Notes under the pieces: model-generated | Databases searched by the model: none | What the model was told of the DNA's origin: nothing | The model's input: only the letters and a program-made list of their open reading frames with translations | Assembly: GCF_014879975.1 (NCBI RefSeq) | Contig: NZ_CP062500.1 | Coordinates: 3,348,001-3,412,000 of the forward strand | From: Vibrio bathopelagicus | GTDB taxonomy: Bacteria; Pseudomonadota; Gammaproteobacteria; Enterobacterales; Vibrionaceae | Direction: 5' to 3' | DNA length: 64,000 nt | Translations under genes and position numbers: made by a program | In this document: piece by piece, positions 1 through 8,855 of the stretch | Layout: every line of letters begins with the position of its first letter | Numbering within the stretch: position 1 is the stretch's first letter

Positions 1-1205
1 CCGTAGCAATGATTCGGGTTTTTAGTCACCCCCGCACCCACCGCCGCAATCAGAGAGAAACCTTCTTTGAGCTTAATCTCAGCTTCAATCGCGTGGTCTT
101 GTAGATATTCCAGAGCGCCACCAGCAATCTCTTCTGTGTAAGCAAGACGCAAGCAGTGCTGATCCGGTTCAAGCTCATAAGCAAGCGGCTCTAATTGAGC
201 GCGCTTAAGCCCTTCCAGCACTTCACTTTCTAGACGGTCAAAATCATGGCCGTGACCAAAGGTCAGTTGCACGATAAGAACTTCATCCAAAGAGGTAATG
301 ATTTTTGCACCACGACCTGATGCCAGAACTCGCTCTATCTGTGTAGAGCCCGCTTCAGGCTGATAGCTGCAACGTAAGCTGAGATCCATAGCACTTTGTG
401 CCACAGGCTGCAGCGTTCGGCTATGCAGCACGGGAGCGGCTAGGCGAGCTAGTTCGCTGGCTTCATCAAGACGAAGCAGTGGCAATAAACACGCATCTGA
501 AACCAAACGTGGGTCGGCACTGTATACGCCAGCCACGTCACTCCAAATCGTCACACGTTCAACTTCAGCCAAAGCACCAATCACAGTTGCTGAGTAATCC
601 GAACCGTTACGGCCGAGCAGTACCGTTTCACCTTCGCAGTTCTGAGCCATAAAGCCCGTAATCACCACGCGACAATGGGCATGCTGCGCTAGGGCTTCTT
701 TAATCAGAGGATAAGAGCGTGCGCGGTCAACTTCAGGTTGAGCACCCGCTTCTGCACGTAAAAAGGCACGTGCATCTTGAGCAACCGCTTGTAAGTCATG
801 CTGGCACAACAAAGTCGCCAACAAACGTGAAGACCAAACCTCACCATGACCAAGCACTTGCGCTTTCTGTGCTTCGCTCAAGGGAGCTGTGAGCTCACCC
901 AAAGCGGTAAATTCTTGTTGGATGGTTGCCGTTAGTTGAGAAGCAACTTCACCTTCAAGCAATGCTTCAATCAGTTCAAGCTGGAACTGACGAAGGGTTT
1001 GTAGGCATTCATGAGCAATGCGGCCATCTTTGTCGAGCGCTTCAACAAACTCAATCAAACGGTTGGTAGTTTTACCTGCCGCCGATACAACGACTAGATC
1101 GGTTGCTGATGAGTATTCTCTAAGAATGTTGACCACGCGTTGGTAACATTCAGCGTTCGCTAAACTGCTACCACCAAATTTATGTAGCTGGCGAAAGGTT
1201 GCCAT
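1..1205 (-). CDS. metL: Bifunctional aspartokinase II / homoserine dehydrogenase II (MetL), N-terminal part
   Basis: Catalyses the first and third steps of the aspartate pathway toward methionine and threonine. The gene runs off the left edge, so only about 401 codons are visible out of the roughly 810 usual for the family. The start ATG reads MATFRQLHKFGGSS, with the aspartokinase signature KFGGSS at residues 9-14. Further in, GETVLLGRNGSD and SDVAGVYSADPR match the kinase substrate-binding region of E. coli MetL. The visible part is kinase plus regulatory region; the dehydrogenase domain lies outside. It starts 2 nt after the metB stop, so metB-metL form one transcription unit, presumably under MetJ. 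No frame break is seen. Confidence 0.95.
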   Translation of the reverse strand, partial: MATFRQLHKFGGSSLANAECYQRVVNILREYSSATDLVVVSAAGKTTNRLIEFVEALDKDGRIAHECLQTLRQFQLELIEALLEGEVASQLTATIQQEFTALGELTAPLSEAQKAQVLGHGEVWSSRLLATLLCQHDLQAVAQDARAFLRAEAGAQPEVDRARSYPLIKEALAQHAHCRVVITGFMAQNCEGETVLLGRNGSDYSATVIGALAEVERVTIWSDVAGVYSADPRLVSDACLLPLLRLDEASELARLAAPVLHSRTLQPVAQSAMDLSLRCSYQPEAGSTQIERVLASGRGAKIITSLDEVLIVQLTFGHGHDFDRLESEVLEGLKRAQLEPLAYELEPDQHCLRLAYTEEIAGGALEYLQDHAIEAEIKLKEGFSLIAAVGAGVTKNPNHCY

Positions 1206-1207
1206 TA

Positions 1208-2389
1208 TTAACTCTCCCCTTCAGCGATAAAGCCTTGTGTTTTTTCGAAGGCTTGCTTGAGATCGTCGATTAGGTCTTCTGCATCTTCAAGGCCAACAGA
1301 AAGGCGTAGTAGCTGTTGAGAAACACCCGCTTCTGCTAGAGCTTCTTCGCCCATCGCACGGTGAGTCATCGACGCAGGGTGACAAATCAGGCTTTCAACA
1401 CCACCCAGTGATTCAGCCAAAGAAAATAGCTCTAACTTATCTACAAAATATTTAAGTGCTTCAAAAGAGCCCGCAAACTCAAAGCTCAACATGGAGCCAA
1501 AGCCCAACTGCTGTTTCTTGGCTATCTCGTGACCTGGATGTTCAGGAAGGCTTGGGTGGTAAATCGTACCCACCAGATCTTGTTGTTGCAGAGCCGTCAG
1601 AATTTCACGTGAACTTTCTTCGTGAACACGCATACGCGCACCTAGCGTACGAATACCGCGGAGCGTCATGTAGCTATCAAATGGTGTGCCGGTTGCACCA
1701 ATACAGTTGCCCCACCATGCTAGTTCTTCAGCGTGCTCTTCAGTTTTCGTCACCACAACGCCACCAATAACATCCGAGTGTCCGTTGATGTATTTAGTGG
1801 TTGAATGAATAACAAAATCAGCACCCAGCTCTAAAGGCTTTTGGAACACAGGCGTCAAAAACGTGTTATCGACAGCAACCAGAGCACCCACTTCTTTCGC
1901 TTTGCGGCAAGTTTCTGCAATATCAACCACACGAACTAATGGATTCGATGGCGTTTCAATTAAGATCAACTTTGGCTTAAGCGCGATCGCGGCATCCAGC
2001 GCGGCTTGATCCGATTGATCAACAAACAGAACTTTGAAGTCACCTTTAAGTGAGCGTGTGTTAAACAGACGGTAAGTGCCGCCGTAGCAATCGTGTGGTG
2101 CGATAATAAGATCATCGCCACCTAAGAAAGCAGAAACCCATAAGTTAAGCGCCGAAGTACCACAGTTAGTAACAACCGCGCCTTTACCAGACTCAAGCTC
2201 AAACAGTGCCGTTTCTAATAAACCACGGTTTGGGTTACCAGAGCGGGTATAGTCATACTTTGGCACTTCACCAAAAGCGGGAAACCCATAGTTAGTCGAA
2301 AGATAAATTGGTGGGACAACGGCATGGTGTTGCGTGTCTGACTCGATACCAGTACGTACTGCGATGGTTGCTGGCTTCCGGCTGCTCAT
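1208..2389 (-). CDS. metB: Cystathionine gamma-synthase (MetB)
   Basis: PLP-dependent enzyme joining O-succinylhomoserine and cysteine to give cystathionine in methionine synthesis. The protein is 393 residues from the chosen start (MSSRKPATIAVRTG), the usual length. The Schiff-base lysine is K199 in HSTTKYINGHSD, and the PLP-contact region SGNPNR lies at about 50-55. The frame is open 12 codons further upstream (ATG at 2425), but an AGGA sequence sits just ahead of the 2389 ATG and homologues begin there. It is the first gene of metBL, read divergently from metJ across an array of met boxes. Confidence 0.96.
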   Translation of the reverse strand: MSSRKPATIAVRTGIESDTQHHAVVPPIYLSTNYGFPAFGEVPKYDYTRSGNPNRGLLETALFELESGKGAVVTNCGTSALNLWVSAFLGGDDLIIAPHDCYGGTYRLFNTRSLKGDFKVLFVDQSDQAALDAAIALKPKLILIETPSNPLVRVVDIAETCRKAKEVGALVAVDNTFLTPVFQKPLELGADFVIHSTTKYINGHSDVIGGVVVTKTEEHAEELAWWGNCIGATGTPFDSYMTLRGIRTLGARMRVHEESSREILTALQQQDLVGTIYHPSLPEHPGHEIAKKQQLGFGSMLSFEFAGSFEALKYFVDKLELFSLAESLGGVESLICHPASMTHRAMGEEALAEAGVSQQLLRLSVGLEDAEDLIDDLKQAFEKTQGFIAEGES

Positions 2390-2482
2390 AGGTGCTTCCT
2401 TACAAGTTTTGCGTCTGAGAATCACAGCTGCTTGTCGGCATTTTGCGGCTGTGTTAGATATATGTTATTCACTTTACTTTCA

Positions 2483-2522
2483 TAAACGTGAGACGTCAAC
2501 ACTTCTAGACGTCCATATGTCT
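2483..2522. promoter_or_regulatory. MetJ operator: five contiguous 8-bp met boxes
   Basis: The intergenic region between metB and metJ holds contiguous octamers in register: TAAACGTG, AGACGTCA, ACACTTCT, AGACGTCC and ATATGTCT. The MetJ consensus is AGACGTCT, so boxes 2 and 4 match 7 of 8 and the others are degenerate. Such arrays bind MetJ dimers with S-adenosylmethionine cooperatively. Its position allows control of metBL and autoregulation of metJ. Confidence 0.9.
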
Positions 2523-2597
2523 TTGCTTATGGCAGTAAATCCCGCTAAAATCACCACTATTAATTTATTCTAACAACTAAAGTGATGAAGGTACGCA

Positions 2598-2918
2598 ATG
2601 GCCGACTGGAATGGTGAATACATAAGCCCATATGCTGAGCATGGAAAGAAAAGCGAACAAGTAAAGAAAATTACAGTTTCTATCCCTCTAAAAGTGTTAA
2701 AGGTTCTTACTGACGAGCGCACTCGCCGCCAGATTAATAACCTACGCCATGCAACAAACAGTGAGCTACTGTGCGAAGCCTTTCTACATGCGTACACAGG
2801 CCAACCACTACCAACGGATGAAGACCTTCGTAAAGACCGTCCAGACGATATTCCTACTGAAGTGAAAAAACTGATGACAGAGATGGGTATCGAGTTCGAA
2901 GCATTTGACGAAGAATAA
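2598..2918 (+). CDS. metJ: Methionine repressor MetJ
   Basis: SAM-dependent ribbon-helix-helix repressor of the methionine regulon. The protein is 106 residues, about the family length. The DNA-contacting beta strand is KKITVSIP at 23-30, followed by the helix region with [22 protein letters not shown]. It is divergent from metB and has a met-box array 75-115 bp upstream. The start is [25 protein letters not shown], essentially as in enterics, preceded by GAAGG. The gene is followed by a strong hairpin shared with the convergent malic enzyme gene. Confidence 0.97.
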   Translation: MADWNGEYISPYAEHGKKSEQVKKITVSIPLKVLKVLTDERTRRQINNLRHATNSELLCEAFLHAYTGQPLPTDEDLRKDRPDDIPTEVKKLMTEMGIEFEAFDEE

Positions 2919-3021
2919 CAATAACTCAGTCACTGCCTTCAATATTGATTCGCGATAACTGAACCCTATTTGTAACATCAACCACTACGTCCTCTATAAC
3001 TGCGCAGTGAATGATAGACAT

Positions 3022-3054
3022 AAAAAAACCGACTCCTAATGGGTCGGTTTTTTA
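3022..3054. terminator. Bidirectional intrinsic terminator (metJ / maeB)
   Basis: A run of A precedes a stem made of CCGAC and GTCGG around a short loop, and a run of T follows. The A and T tracts on both sides let it work for metJ on the plus strand and for the malic enzyme gene on the minus strand. Confidence 0.85.
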
Positions 3055-3112
3055 TTATTCTTTTTCACTCAATCGCGAAGCCGCAATCACAAGCGGCTAC
3101 GCCATCCAGTGT

Positions 3113-4402
3113 CTATGCCATATAGTTAGCAGGCATCTCAATACGAGCAACGCCAGACTCAACCGCCGCTTCCGCTACTGCTTTTGCTACGCGAGGAAGT
3201 AGACGTGGATCCATTGGCTTAGGAATGATGTAACCTTTACCAAACTCCAGTGCAGTTTCACCCGCAGCAGCCAGTACTTCAGCCGGAACTTCTTCTTTCG
3301 CAAGTTCACGAATCGCTTTAACAGCAGCCAATTTCATTTCGTCATTGATTTCGCTCGCACGCACATCGAGCGCACCACGGAAAATGAATGGGAAACAAAG
3401 TACGTTGTTTACTTGGTTAGGATAATCACTACGGCCAGTACCCATAATAAGGTCAGAACGAACTTCATGAGCAAGCTCAGGCTTGATCTCTGGATCTGGG
3501 TTTGAACATGCAAACACAACGGGCTTATCAGCCATCAGCGTTAGTGCTTCTGCTGGTAACAGGTTAGGACCCGATACGCCCAAGAACAGGTCAGCGCCTT
3601 CGATAACATCTTCAAGCGTGCGCTTGTCCGTGTTATTTGCGAACAGCTCTTTGTATTCGTTTAGGTCATCACGACGAGTGTGGATCACACCTTTACGGTC
3701 AAGCATGTAGATTTTCTCACGCTGAGCGCCACACTTAATCAGTAGCTCCATACATGCTACAGCCGCTGCGCCAGCACCTAAACAAACGATCTTACACTCT
3801 TCCAGTTTTTTACCTTGAAGCTCAATCGCATTCAGCATACCCGCTGCCGTTACAATCGCAGTACCGTGTTGGTCATCGTGGAATACAGGTACATCACAAC
3901 GCTCAATCAGGCGACGTTCAATCTCAAAACAATCTGGTGCTTTGATGTCTTCTAGGTTAATACCACCGAATGTATCTGCGATATTCGCAACCGTATCAAC
4001 GAACTCATCGATTGTGCGGTGTTTTACTTCAATATCGATAGAATCTAAACCAGCAAAACGCTTAAACAGTAGCGCTTTACCTTCCATTACAGGTTTAGAA
4101 GCAATAGGGCCAAGGTTACCTAGGCCAAGAATCGCAGTACCGTTAGAGATAACAGCAACCATGTTGCCCTTACCTGTGTATTTATAGACGTTATCAACGT
4201 TCTGTGCGATCTCGCGAACAGGCTCAGCCACGCCAGGGCTGTAAGCAAGTGCTAGATCTTCTGCAGAGTTTGCAGGCTTCGTCAGTGCTACGGCAATTTT
4301 GCCTGGAATTGGGAACTCATGATAATCAAGAGCTTGCTGACGGAATCGTTCTTGAGGCGATAATTCTTGAGAGGATTGGTCTTGGCGGCTGTCTTCAGAC
4401 AT
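3113..4402 (-). CDS. Malic enzyme, short form lacking the phosphotransacetylase-like domain
   Basis: Oxidatively decarboxylates malate to pyruvate, probably with NADP, supplying pyruvate and reducing power. The protein is 429 residues. The malic N-terminal domain has SPGVAEP at 55-61, the conserved lysine in [10 protein letters not shown] (K109), and metal ligands around [10 protein letters not shown] (151-160) and FHDDQHGT (174-181). A Rossmann motif GAGAAAVA follows at 209-216. E. coli MaeB is about 759 residues because of a C-terminal phosphotransacetylase-like domain; that domain is absent here and no leftover sequence follows the stop. The subfamily is therefore the single-domain enzyme. 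Cofactor choice cannot be read with certainty. Confidence 0.92.
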   Translation of the reverse strand: MSEDSRQDQSSQELSPQERFRQQALDYHEFPIPGKIAVALTKPANSAEDLALAYSPGVAEPVREIAQNVDNVYKYTGKGNMVAVISNGTAILGLGNLGPIASKPVMEGKALLFKRFAGLDSIDIEVKHRTIDEFVDTVANIADTFGGINLEDIKAPDCFEIERRLIERCDVPVFHDDQHGTAIVTAAGMLNAIELQGKKLEECKIVCLGAGAAAVACMELLIKCGAQREKIYMLDRKGVIHTRRDDLNEYKELFANNTDKRTLEDVIEGADLFLGVSGPNLLPAEALTLMADKPVVFACSNPDPEIKPELAHEVRSDLIMGTGRSDYPNQVNNVLCFPFIFRGALDVRASEINDEMKLAAVKAIRELAKEEVPAEVLAAAGETALEFGKGYIIPKPMDPRLLPRVAKAVAEAAVESGVARIEMPANYMA

Positions 4403-4410
4403 AGGTGTAG

Positions 4411-4476
4411 GTTCCTAGGATATTATTATTTGGGGGATCTTGTTCATGTTAATAGATGTACTTCAAAGTTCCTAGG
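4411..4476. repeat. Two direct copies of GTTCCTAGG upstream of the malic enzyme gene
   Basis: GTTCCTAGG occurs at 4411-4419 and again at 4468-4476, and a partial copy (TTCTAGGAA) lies near 4575-4583. Each exact copy contains the palindrome CCTAGG. They fall in the 330-bp gap between maeB and rpmE, the first copy 9 bp upstream of the maeB start. They could be operator half-sites, but the regulator is unknown. Confidence 0.4.
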
Positions 4477-4603
4477 TAGTTAAAGCCTCTGTCTCATTAA
4501 AAAACGAGATTTCACTACTAATAAGACCAGTGAGCAGTTGAAATTGCTATCGCTTGTTGAACTTTCAAGCGGATTTCTAGGAAGAGTGATAAAGGGGAAA
4601 GTA

Positions 4604-4666
4604 ATGAAGCCAAACTCAAGTCGACAGCCTATCGTCGAGATAAACGGAGAGCGTTATAAAAATTAG
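4604..4666 (+). CDS. Candidate 20-residue small protein
   Basis: ATG at 4604 opens a 20-codon frame reading MKPNSSRQPIVEINGERYKN and then a stop. It is preceded by AAAGGGG about 8 nt upstream, a good ribosome-binding site, and followed 24 nt after the stop by a strong intrinsic terminator. It lies in the maeB-rpmE gap on the strand opposite both neighbours. I do not recognise the peptide. The arrangement fits a tiny mRNA or a dual-function small RNA, but a chance frame of this length is also common. Confidence 0.3.
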   Translation: MKPNSSRQPIVEINGERYKN

Positions 4667-4690
4667 TGTTTCCTCAAATTACAGGCAACA

Positions 4691-4716
4691 AAAAAGGACA
4701 CCGAAGTGTCCTTTTT
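4691..4716. terminator. Bidirectional intrinsic terminator downstream of rpmE
   Basis: A near-perfect stem AAAAAGGACAC / GTGTCCTTTTT closes a 4-nt loop. It serves rpmE on the minus strand. On the plus strand it would end a transcript covering the small ORF at 4604. Confidence 0.85.
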
Positions 4717-4735
4717 CATGTCTAAATAGCGAGAA

Positions 4736-4954
4736 TTACTTCTTGCTAGAAAGAGCACCGAAACGCTTGTTAAAGCGATCTACACGGCCGCCTGTATCTA
4801 CGATACGTTGCTTACCAGTGTAGAATGGGTGACATTTGTCACATACGTCTAGGTGAATACCATCTTTACCTAGAGTAGAGTTGAATTCGAATGTGTTGCC
4901 GCAAGAACAAGTTGCTGTTACTGCTTTGTATTCTGGGTGGATACCGACTTTCAT
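4736..4954 (-). CDS. rpmE: 50S ribosomal protein L31, zinc-binding form
   Basis: Component of the large ribosomal subunit at the intersubunit bridge region. The protein is 72 residues and begins [10 protein letters not shown]. Four cysteines, C16, C18, C38 and C41, form the zinc site of the C+ type L31. This distinguishes it from the zinc-free paralogue that Zur-controlled genomes deploy in zinc starvation. It is monocistronic, between a strong terminator and a 330-bp gap shared with divergent priA. The ribosome-binding sequence is GAGG about 8 nt before the ATG. Confidence 0.97.
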   Translation of the reverse strand: MKVGIHPEYKAVTATCSCGNTFEFNSTLGKDGIHLDVCDKCHPFYTGKQRIVDTGGRVDRFNKRFGALSSKK

Positions 4955-5286
4955 GGGAAAACCTCAGTTAGGCCGTGTCGCTATACGATTCTATGCCGCA
5001 CACCACACGTAGTTAAAAAATAAAATAAAGACACCGCAGCATCACTAAAAAGCGATAAAGCCATACCTTTAAGGCGCAGTATATTAATGAATCTGTGAGG
5101 TAGGATCAACTGATTTGATACATTTTTCGCCAACACTTTCTTTAAACCCTCTATATAAGCATCATTTTTTAGTTCAGCTAGCATTCAAGCCTCAAGTAAG
5201 CTCTGTCATCCAAACTGCTCCTCGAATTTAACGTTCTTATCCTTTAGACTGTTCGCTCTCGTCAACTCAGATAAAGCCATCCCTTT
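4955..5286. other. rpmE-priA divergent intergenic region; possible L31 mRNA leader
   Basis: This 332-bp gap must contain the promoters of rpmE (minus) and priA (plus). L31 genes of gammaproteobacteria are known to carry a structured autoregulatory leader just before the start codon. The 50 nt upstream of rpmE has partly complementary GTGTGCG and GCGACAC segments that could form such a leader. I could not fold it reliably. No clear sigma-70 promoter was assigned. Confidence 0.3.
4981..5184 (-). CDS. Doubtful 67-residue frame upstream of rpmE
   Basis: An open frame of 67 codons lies in the rpmE leader region, begins MLAELKNDAYIEGLKK, has GAGG about 6 nt before its ATG, and ends 26 nt before rpmE. 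The second half is hydrophobic (ALSLFSDAAVSLFYFLTT). No family is recognised. It may be an upstream ORF of the L31 transcript or simply chance reading through the leader. Confidence 0.2.
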   Translation of the reverse strand: MLAELKNDAYIEGLKKVLAKNVSNQLILPHRFINILRLKGMALSLFSDAAVSLFYFLTTCGVRHRIV

Positions 5287-7488
5287 ATGCGTCCAATGAT
5301 TGCCCGTGTGGCACTGCCTGTACCACTCGACAAGCAGTTCGATTACAAGATTCCTAGCCACCTATTTCCGATTATTGGTGGGCGAGTCTCTGTGCCTTTC
5401 GGACGACAAACCTTAACTGGTATTGTGACGGCTCTGGTTAACGAGTCTGAATTCGAGCTAGACAAACTTAAGCCCATTAAAGCCCTATTAGATAACCAAC
5501 CCGTTTGGCCTGAATCGGTCTACTCACTATTAATGTGGTGTAGCCAATTTTATCAGTATCCACTAGGTGAAACTTTTGCCAATGCTCTGCCAAGCGCTTT
5601 ACGAAAAGGTAAAGCTGCTGACTTCGCAACGCTTGTCGAATGGCAACTGACCCCACCAGGTAGAGACCAATTCATGCAAGGCTTTGGTCGCGCCGTCAAG
5701 CAAGCCAAAGTGATGCACATGCTTGAGCACGGCCCGGTTCCTCATCAGGAGTTCATTGATGAAGAAGTGGGAAGCGCAGTACTCAAGACTTTGGAAGAGA
5801 AAGGTTGGATTGAATCGATAGAGAAAAAACCAAAGCGTCATGCATGGCCAACGGATCTCGAAAACGACCAAGACAAACCAAAACTCAATGCTGAGCAAGC
5901 CATCGCGATTGCGACCGTAAATAGTCAAACCGATTTTGGTTGCTTCTTGCTAGAGGGTGTCACTGGTTCAGGTAAGACCGAAGTCTACCTAAATATGATT
6001 AAGCCGATTCTCGACCAAGGCAAACAAGCGTTAGTCTTGGTACCTGAGATTGGTCTCACTCCACAAACAATTAACCGCTTTAAGCGACGCTTTAATGTGC
6101 CTGTTGAGGTTATCCACTCTGGATTAAACGATTCTGAGCGACTCAATGCATGGCTATCAGCCCGCGATAAAATTGCAGGCATCGTGATTGGTACGCGCTC
6201 GGCTCTGTTCACGCCGTTTGCTGATTTGGGCATTATCATTGTTGATGAAGAGCATGACGCCTCTTATAAACAGCAAGATAGTCTGCGCTACCACGCTCGT
6301 GATGTCGCGATCATGCGTGCTCATAAGGCGCAAATCCCGGTGGTTTTGGGTTCAGCTACACCGGCTTTTGAAACACTGCACAACGCCCAGATAGGTAAAT
6401 ACAGCTACCTTACCCTCACCTCACGCGCTGGTGTCGCACTGCCGACCACCAATAAAGTGTTGGATGTTAAAGGGGAGTATCTGGAAAGTGGCTTGTCTGC
6501 GTCGTTAATTGCAGAAATGCAAAGACACTTAAAAGCGGGCAACCAAGTGATGCTGTTCCTCAATCGCCGCGGTTTCTCCCCAGCATTGATGTGCCACGAC
6601 TGTGGTTGGACAGCCGAATGTAAACGCTGTGATGCCTACTACACCTATCACCAGTACAGTAATGAAATGCGCTGCCACCATTGTGGTTCGCAGCAGCATA
6701 TCGTACACAATTGCCAAGGCTGTGGTTCAGCTAACTTGGTGACGGTGGGTGTCGGCACCGAGCAACTTGAAACACAACTTGGTCAACTGTTCCCTGAATA
6801 CAAAACCATTCGTATTGACCGCGATAGCACCCGCCGAAAAGGCAGCCTAGAAAGCGCGCTAGAATCGATTCGTAAGGGTGAATACCAAATACTGATCGGT
6901 ACACAGATGCTTGCCAAAGGGCACCACTTCCCTGACGTGACACTTGTGGCGTTATTGGACGTTGATGCCTCTTTATATAGTAGTGACTTCCGCGCCTCTG
7001 AAAGACTGGCTCAGTTATTCACTCAAGTTGCAGGTCGAGCAGGTCGAGCCAGCAAACCTGGTGAGGTTATCTTACAAACTCACCATCCAGAACATGGCTT
7101 GTTACAAGCACTTCTGCACAAAGACTATAACCACTTTGCCCAGACAGCTCTGGCTGAACGCAAACAAACGATGTTGCCGCCTTATACCTTCATGACTCTG
7201 TTTAGAGCAGAAGCGAACGACACACGCTTGGTGGAAGAGTTCTTGCGTCAAGTTCGTCACACATTGGAATCTCATCCACTGTTTGACCAATATTGCATGG
7301 TGCTCGGCCCAACTCCTGCGCCATTGGCAAAACGAGCAGGTAAATCTCGCTGGCAGCTGATCTTGCAAACACAAACTCGTTCATTAATGCAAAAGCTATT
7401 AATGAGTGCGAAGCCGGCAATTAATATGTTACCCGCTGCGAAAAAAGTCCGCTGGTCACTCGATATTGAGCCGCAAGATCTGAGCTAA
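5287..7488 (+). CDS. priA: Primosomal protein N' (replication restart helicase PriA)
   Basis: 3'-5' superfamily 2 helicase that recognises stalled forks and reloads the replisome. The protein is 733 residues, the usual size. An N-terminal DNA-binding domain (ARVALPVPLDKQFDY) comes first, then Walker A GVTGSGKTE at 224-232 and the DEEH box at 320-323. A zinc-binding insertion follows with CHDCGWTAECKRC, CHHCG and CQGCG cysteine pairs. The helicase C-terminal motif is LLDVDASLYSSDFRASERLAQLFTQVAGRAGR. The start MRPMIARVAL may really be the second methionine, three codons later; neither has a strong ribosome-binding site. It is divergent from rpmE. Confidence 0.97.
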   Translation: MRPMIARVALPVPLDKQFDYKIPSHLFPIIGGRVSVPFGRQTLTGIVTALVNESEFELDKLKPIKALLDNQPVWPESVYSLLMWCSQFYQYPLGETFANALPSALRKGKAADFATLVEWQLTPPGRDQFMQGFGRAVKQAKVMHMLEHGPVPHQEFIDEEVGSAVLKTLEEKGWIESIEKKPKRHAWPTDLENDQDKPKLNAEQAIAIATVNSQTDFGCFLLEGVTGSGKTEVYLNMIKPILDQGKQALVLVPEIGLTPQTINRFKRRFNVPVEVIHSGLNDSERLNAWLSARDKIAGIVIGTRSALFTPFADLGIIIVDEEHDASYKQQDSLRYHARDVAIMRAHKAQIPVVLGSATPAFETLHNAQIGKYSYLTLTSRAGVALPTTNKVLDVKGEYLESGLSASLIAEMQRHLKAGNQVMLFLNRRGFSPALMCHDCGWTAECKRCDAYYTYHQYSNEMRCHHCGSQQHIVHNCQGCGSANLVTVGVGTEQLETQLGQLFPEYKTIRIDRDSTRRKGSLESALESIRKGEYQILIGTQMLAKGHHFPDVTLVALLDVDASLYSSDFRASERLAQLFTQVAGRAGRASKPGEVILQTHHPEHGLLQALLHKDYNHFAQTALAERKQTMLPPYTFMTLFRAEANDTRLVEEFLRQVRHTLESHPLFDQYCMVLGPTPAPLAKRAGKSRWQLILQTQTRSLMQKLLMSAKPAINMLPAAKKVRWSLDIEPQDLS

Positions 7489-7565
7489 ACCCACTCGGGT
7501 TAAAACTAATGATAAGTTTGTTCACAAATATTTCATATTTCTCGTGAGCAACTTCACACTAGTCA

Positions 7566-7583
7566 TGTGATTTTTGTTAATCT
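7566..7583 (+). promoter_or_regulatory. Possible CRP site upstream of cytR
   Basis: The priA-cytR gap (240 bp) contains TGTGA at 7566-7570 followed by a weakly matching right half about 6 nt on. E. coli cytR is activated by CRP and represses itself, so a CRP site here would be expected. The right half is poor, and the assignment rests largely on analogy. Confidence 0.3.
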
Positions 7584-7728
7584 AGCCGTAACTTTACACG
7601 GATGAAACGAATAAAATATTGCAATAAAAAAAGTGTTAGCAACACTTTCACAATATCTATCCGATTGTATTAATTATTCATGCCTTAGATACTTAGGCAG
7701 CAAAGGAACTTAAAAGAGGGTTTAATTT

Positions 7729-8733
7729 ATGGCGACAATGAAGGATGTTGCCCAGCTAGCAGGCGTCTCAACCGCAACGGTATCACGTGCATTGATGAAC
7801 CCTGAGAAAGTCTCAGTTTCGACTCGTAAACGAGTAGAGACAGCAGTACTTGAAGCTGGATACTCACCCAATACATTAGCTCGAAACTTACGTCGCAACG
7901 AATCAAAAACCATCATCACTATTGTTCCTGATATCTGTGACCCTTATTTCGCTGAGATCATCCGTGGTATCGAAGATGCTGCAGTAGAAAATGATTACCT
8001 AGTTCTGCTTGGCGACAGTGGCCAGCAGAAAAAGCGCGAATCATCATTTGTTAACTTGGTATTCACCAAACAAGCTGACGGCATGCTGCTGTTAGGCACC
8101 GACCATCCATTTGATGTCAGTAAGCCTGAACAAAAGAATCTACCGCCTATGGTTATGGCGTGTGAATTTGCACCCGAGCTTGAATTACCAACGGTACATA
8201 TCGACAACCTGACCTCTGCATTTGAAGCCGTGAACTACCTAGCTCAATTAGGTCATAAGCGTATTGCTCAAATCTCTGGGCCAACCACTGCAACTCTGTG
8301 TAAGTTCCGCCAACAAGGTTACCAACAAGCACTGCGCCGCGCTGGAGTATCAATGAACCCAGCTTACAGCACAGTGGGCGACTTCACTTTTGAAGCTGGC
8401 GCGCAAGCAGTTCGTCACTTATTGGCACTTCCAGAGCAACCAACCGCGATTTTCTGTCACAACGATGCGATGGCAATTGGTGCGATTCAAGAAGCGAAAA
8501 AGTTAGGTTTACGTGTTCCCCAAGACTTATCGATTGTTGGCTTCGATGACATCCAATTCGCTCAATACTGCGATCCACCGCTAACGACTATTTCTCAACC
8601 TCGTTACGAAATCGGACGCCAAGCGATGTTGATGATGCTCGACCTACTTAAAGGTAACGATGTGCAAGCAGGTTCACGCCTACTTGAAGCCAAACTCGTG
8701 GTTCGTGGCAGCACAGCACCACCTCGAATTTAG
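7729..8733 (+). CDS. cytR: LacI-family transcriptional repressor CytR
   Basis: Repressor of nucleoside uptake and catabolism genes, acting with CRP and relieved by cytidine. In Vibrio it is also linked to competence and chitin control. The protein is 334 residues. A LacI helix-turn-helix with hinge lies at about 3-55 (MKDVAQLAGVSTATVSRALMNPEKVS), then a periplasmic-binding-protein-like core. The order priA-cytR-ftsN-hslVU is the classical gammaproteobacterial one, which supports CytR over other LacI members. The start has GGAACTTAAAAGAGGG upstream. Confidence 0.93.
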   Translation: MATMKDVAQLAGVSTATVSRALMNPEKVSVSTRKRVETAVLEAGYSPNTLARNLRRNESKTIITIVPDICDPYFAEIIRGIEDAAVENDYLVLLGDSGQQKKRESSFVNLVFTKQADGMLLLGTDHPFDVSKPEQKNLPPMVMACEFAPELELPTVHIDNLTSAFEAVNYLAQLGHKRIAQISGPTTATLCKFRQQGYQQALRRAGVSMNPAYSTVGDFTFEAGAQAVRHLLALPEQPTAIFCHNDAMAIGAIQEAKKLGLRVPQDLSIVGFDDIQFAQYCDPPLTTISQPRYEIGRQAMLMMLDLLKGNDVQAGSRLLEAKLVVRGSTAPPRI

Positions 8734-8855
8734 GCAAGATAAATACCCATACAAACCTGCGGCACATTTTGATGTGCCGCTTCCATTTCTGCACTATTAT
8801 CCTCGCTCAATCTGGATTACCATGAGAGCAGAACTATCAACTATCGAATTGTCTT

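Noticed and set aside
1456..1770. Plus-strand frame inside metB
   Set aside because: Antisense shadow of a well-conserved gene.
2334..2573. Plus-strand frame across the metB start and MetJ operator
   Set aside because: It overlaps the metB start and the operator array and shows no ribosome-binding site.
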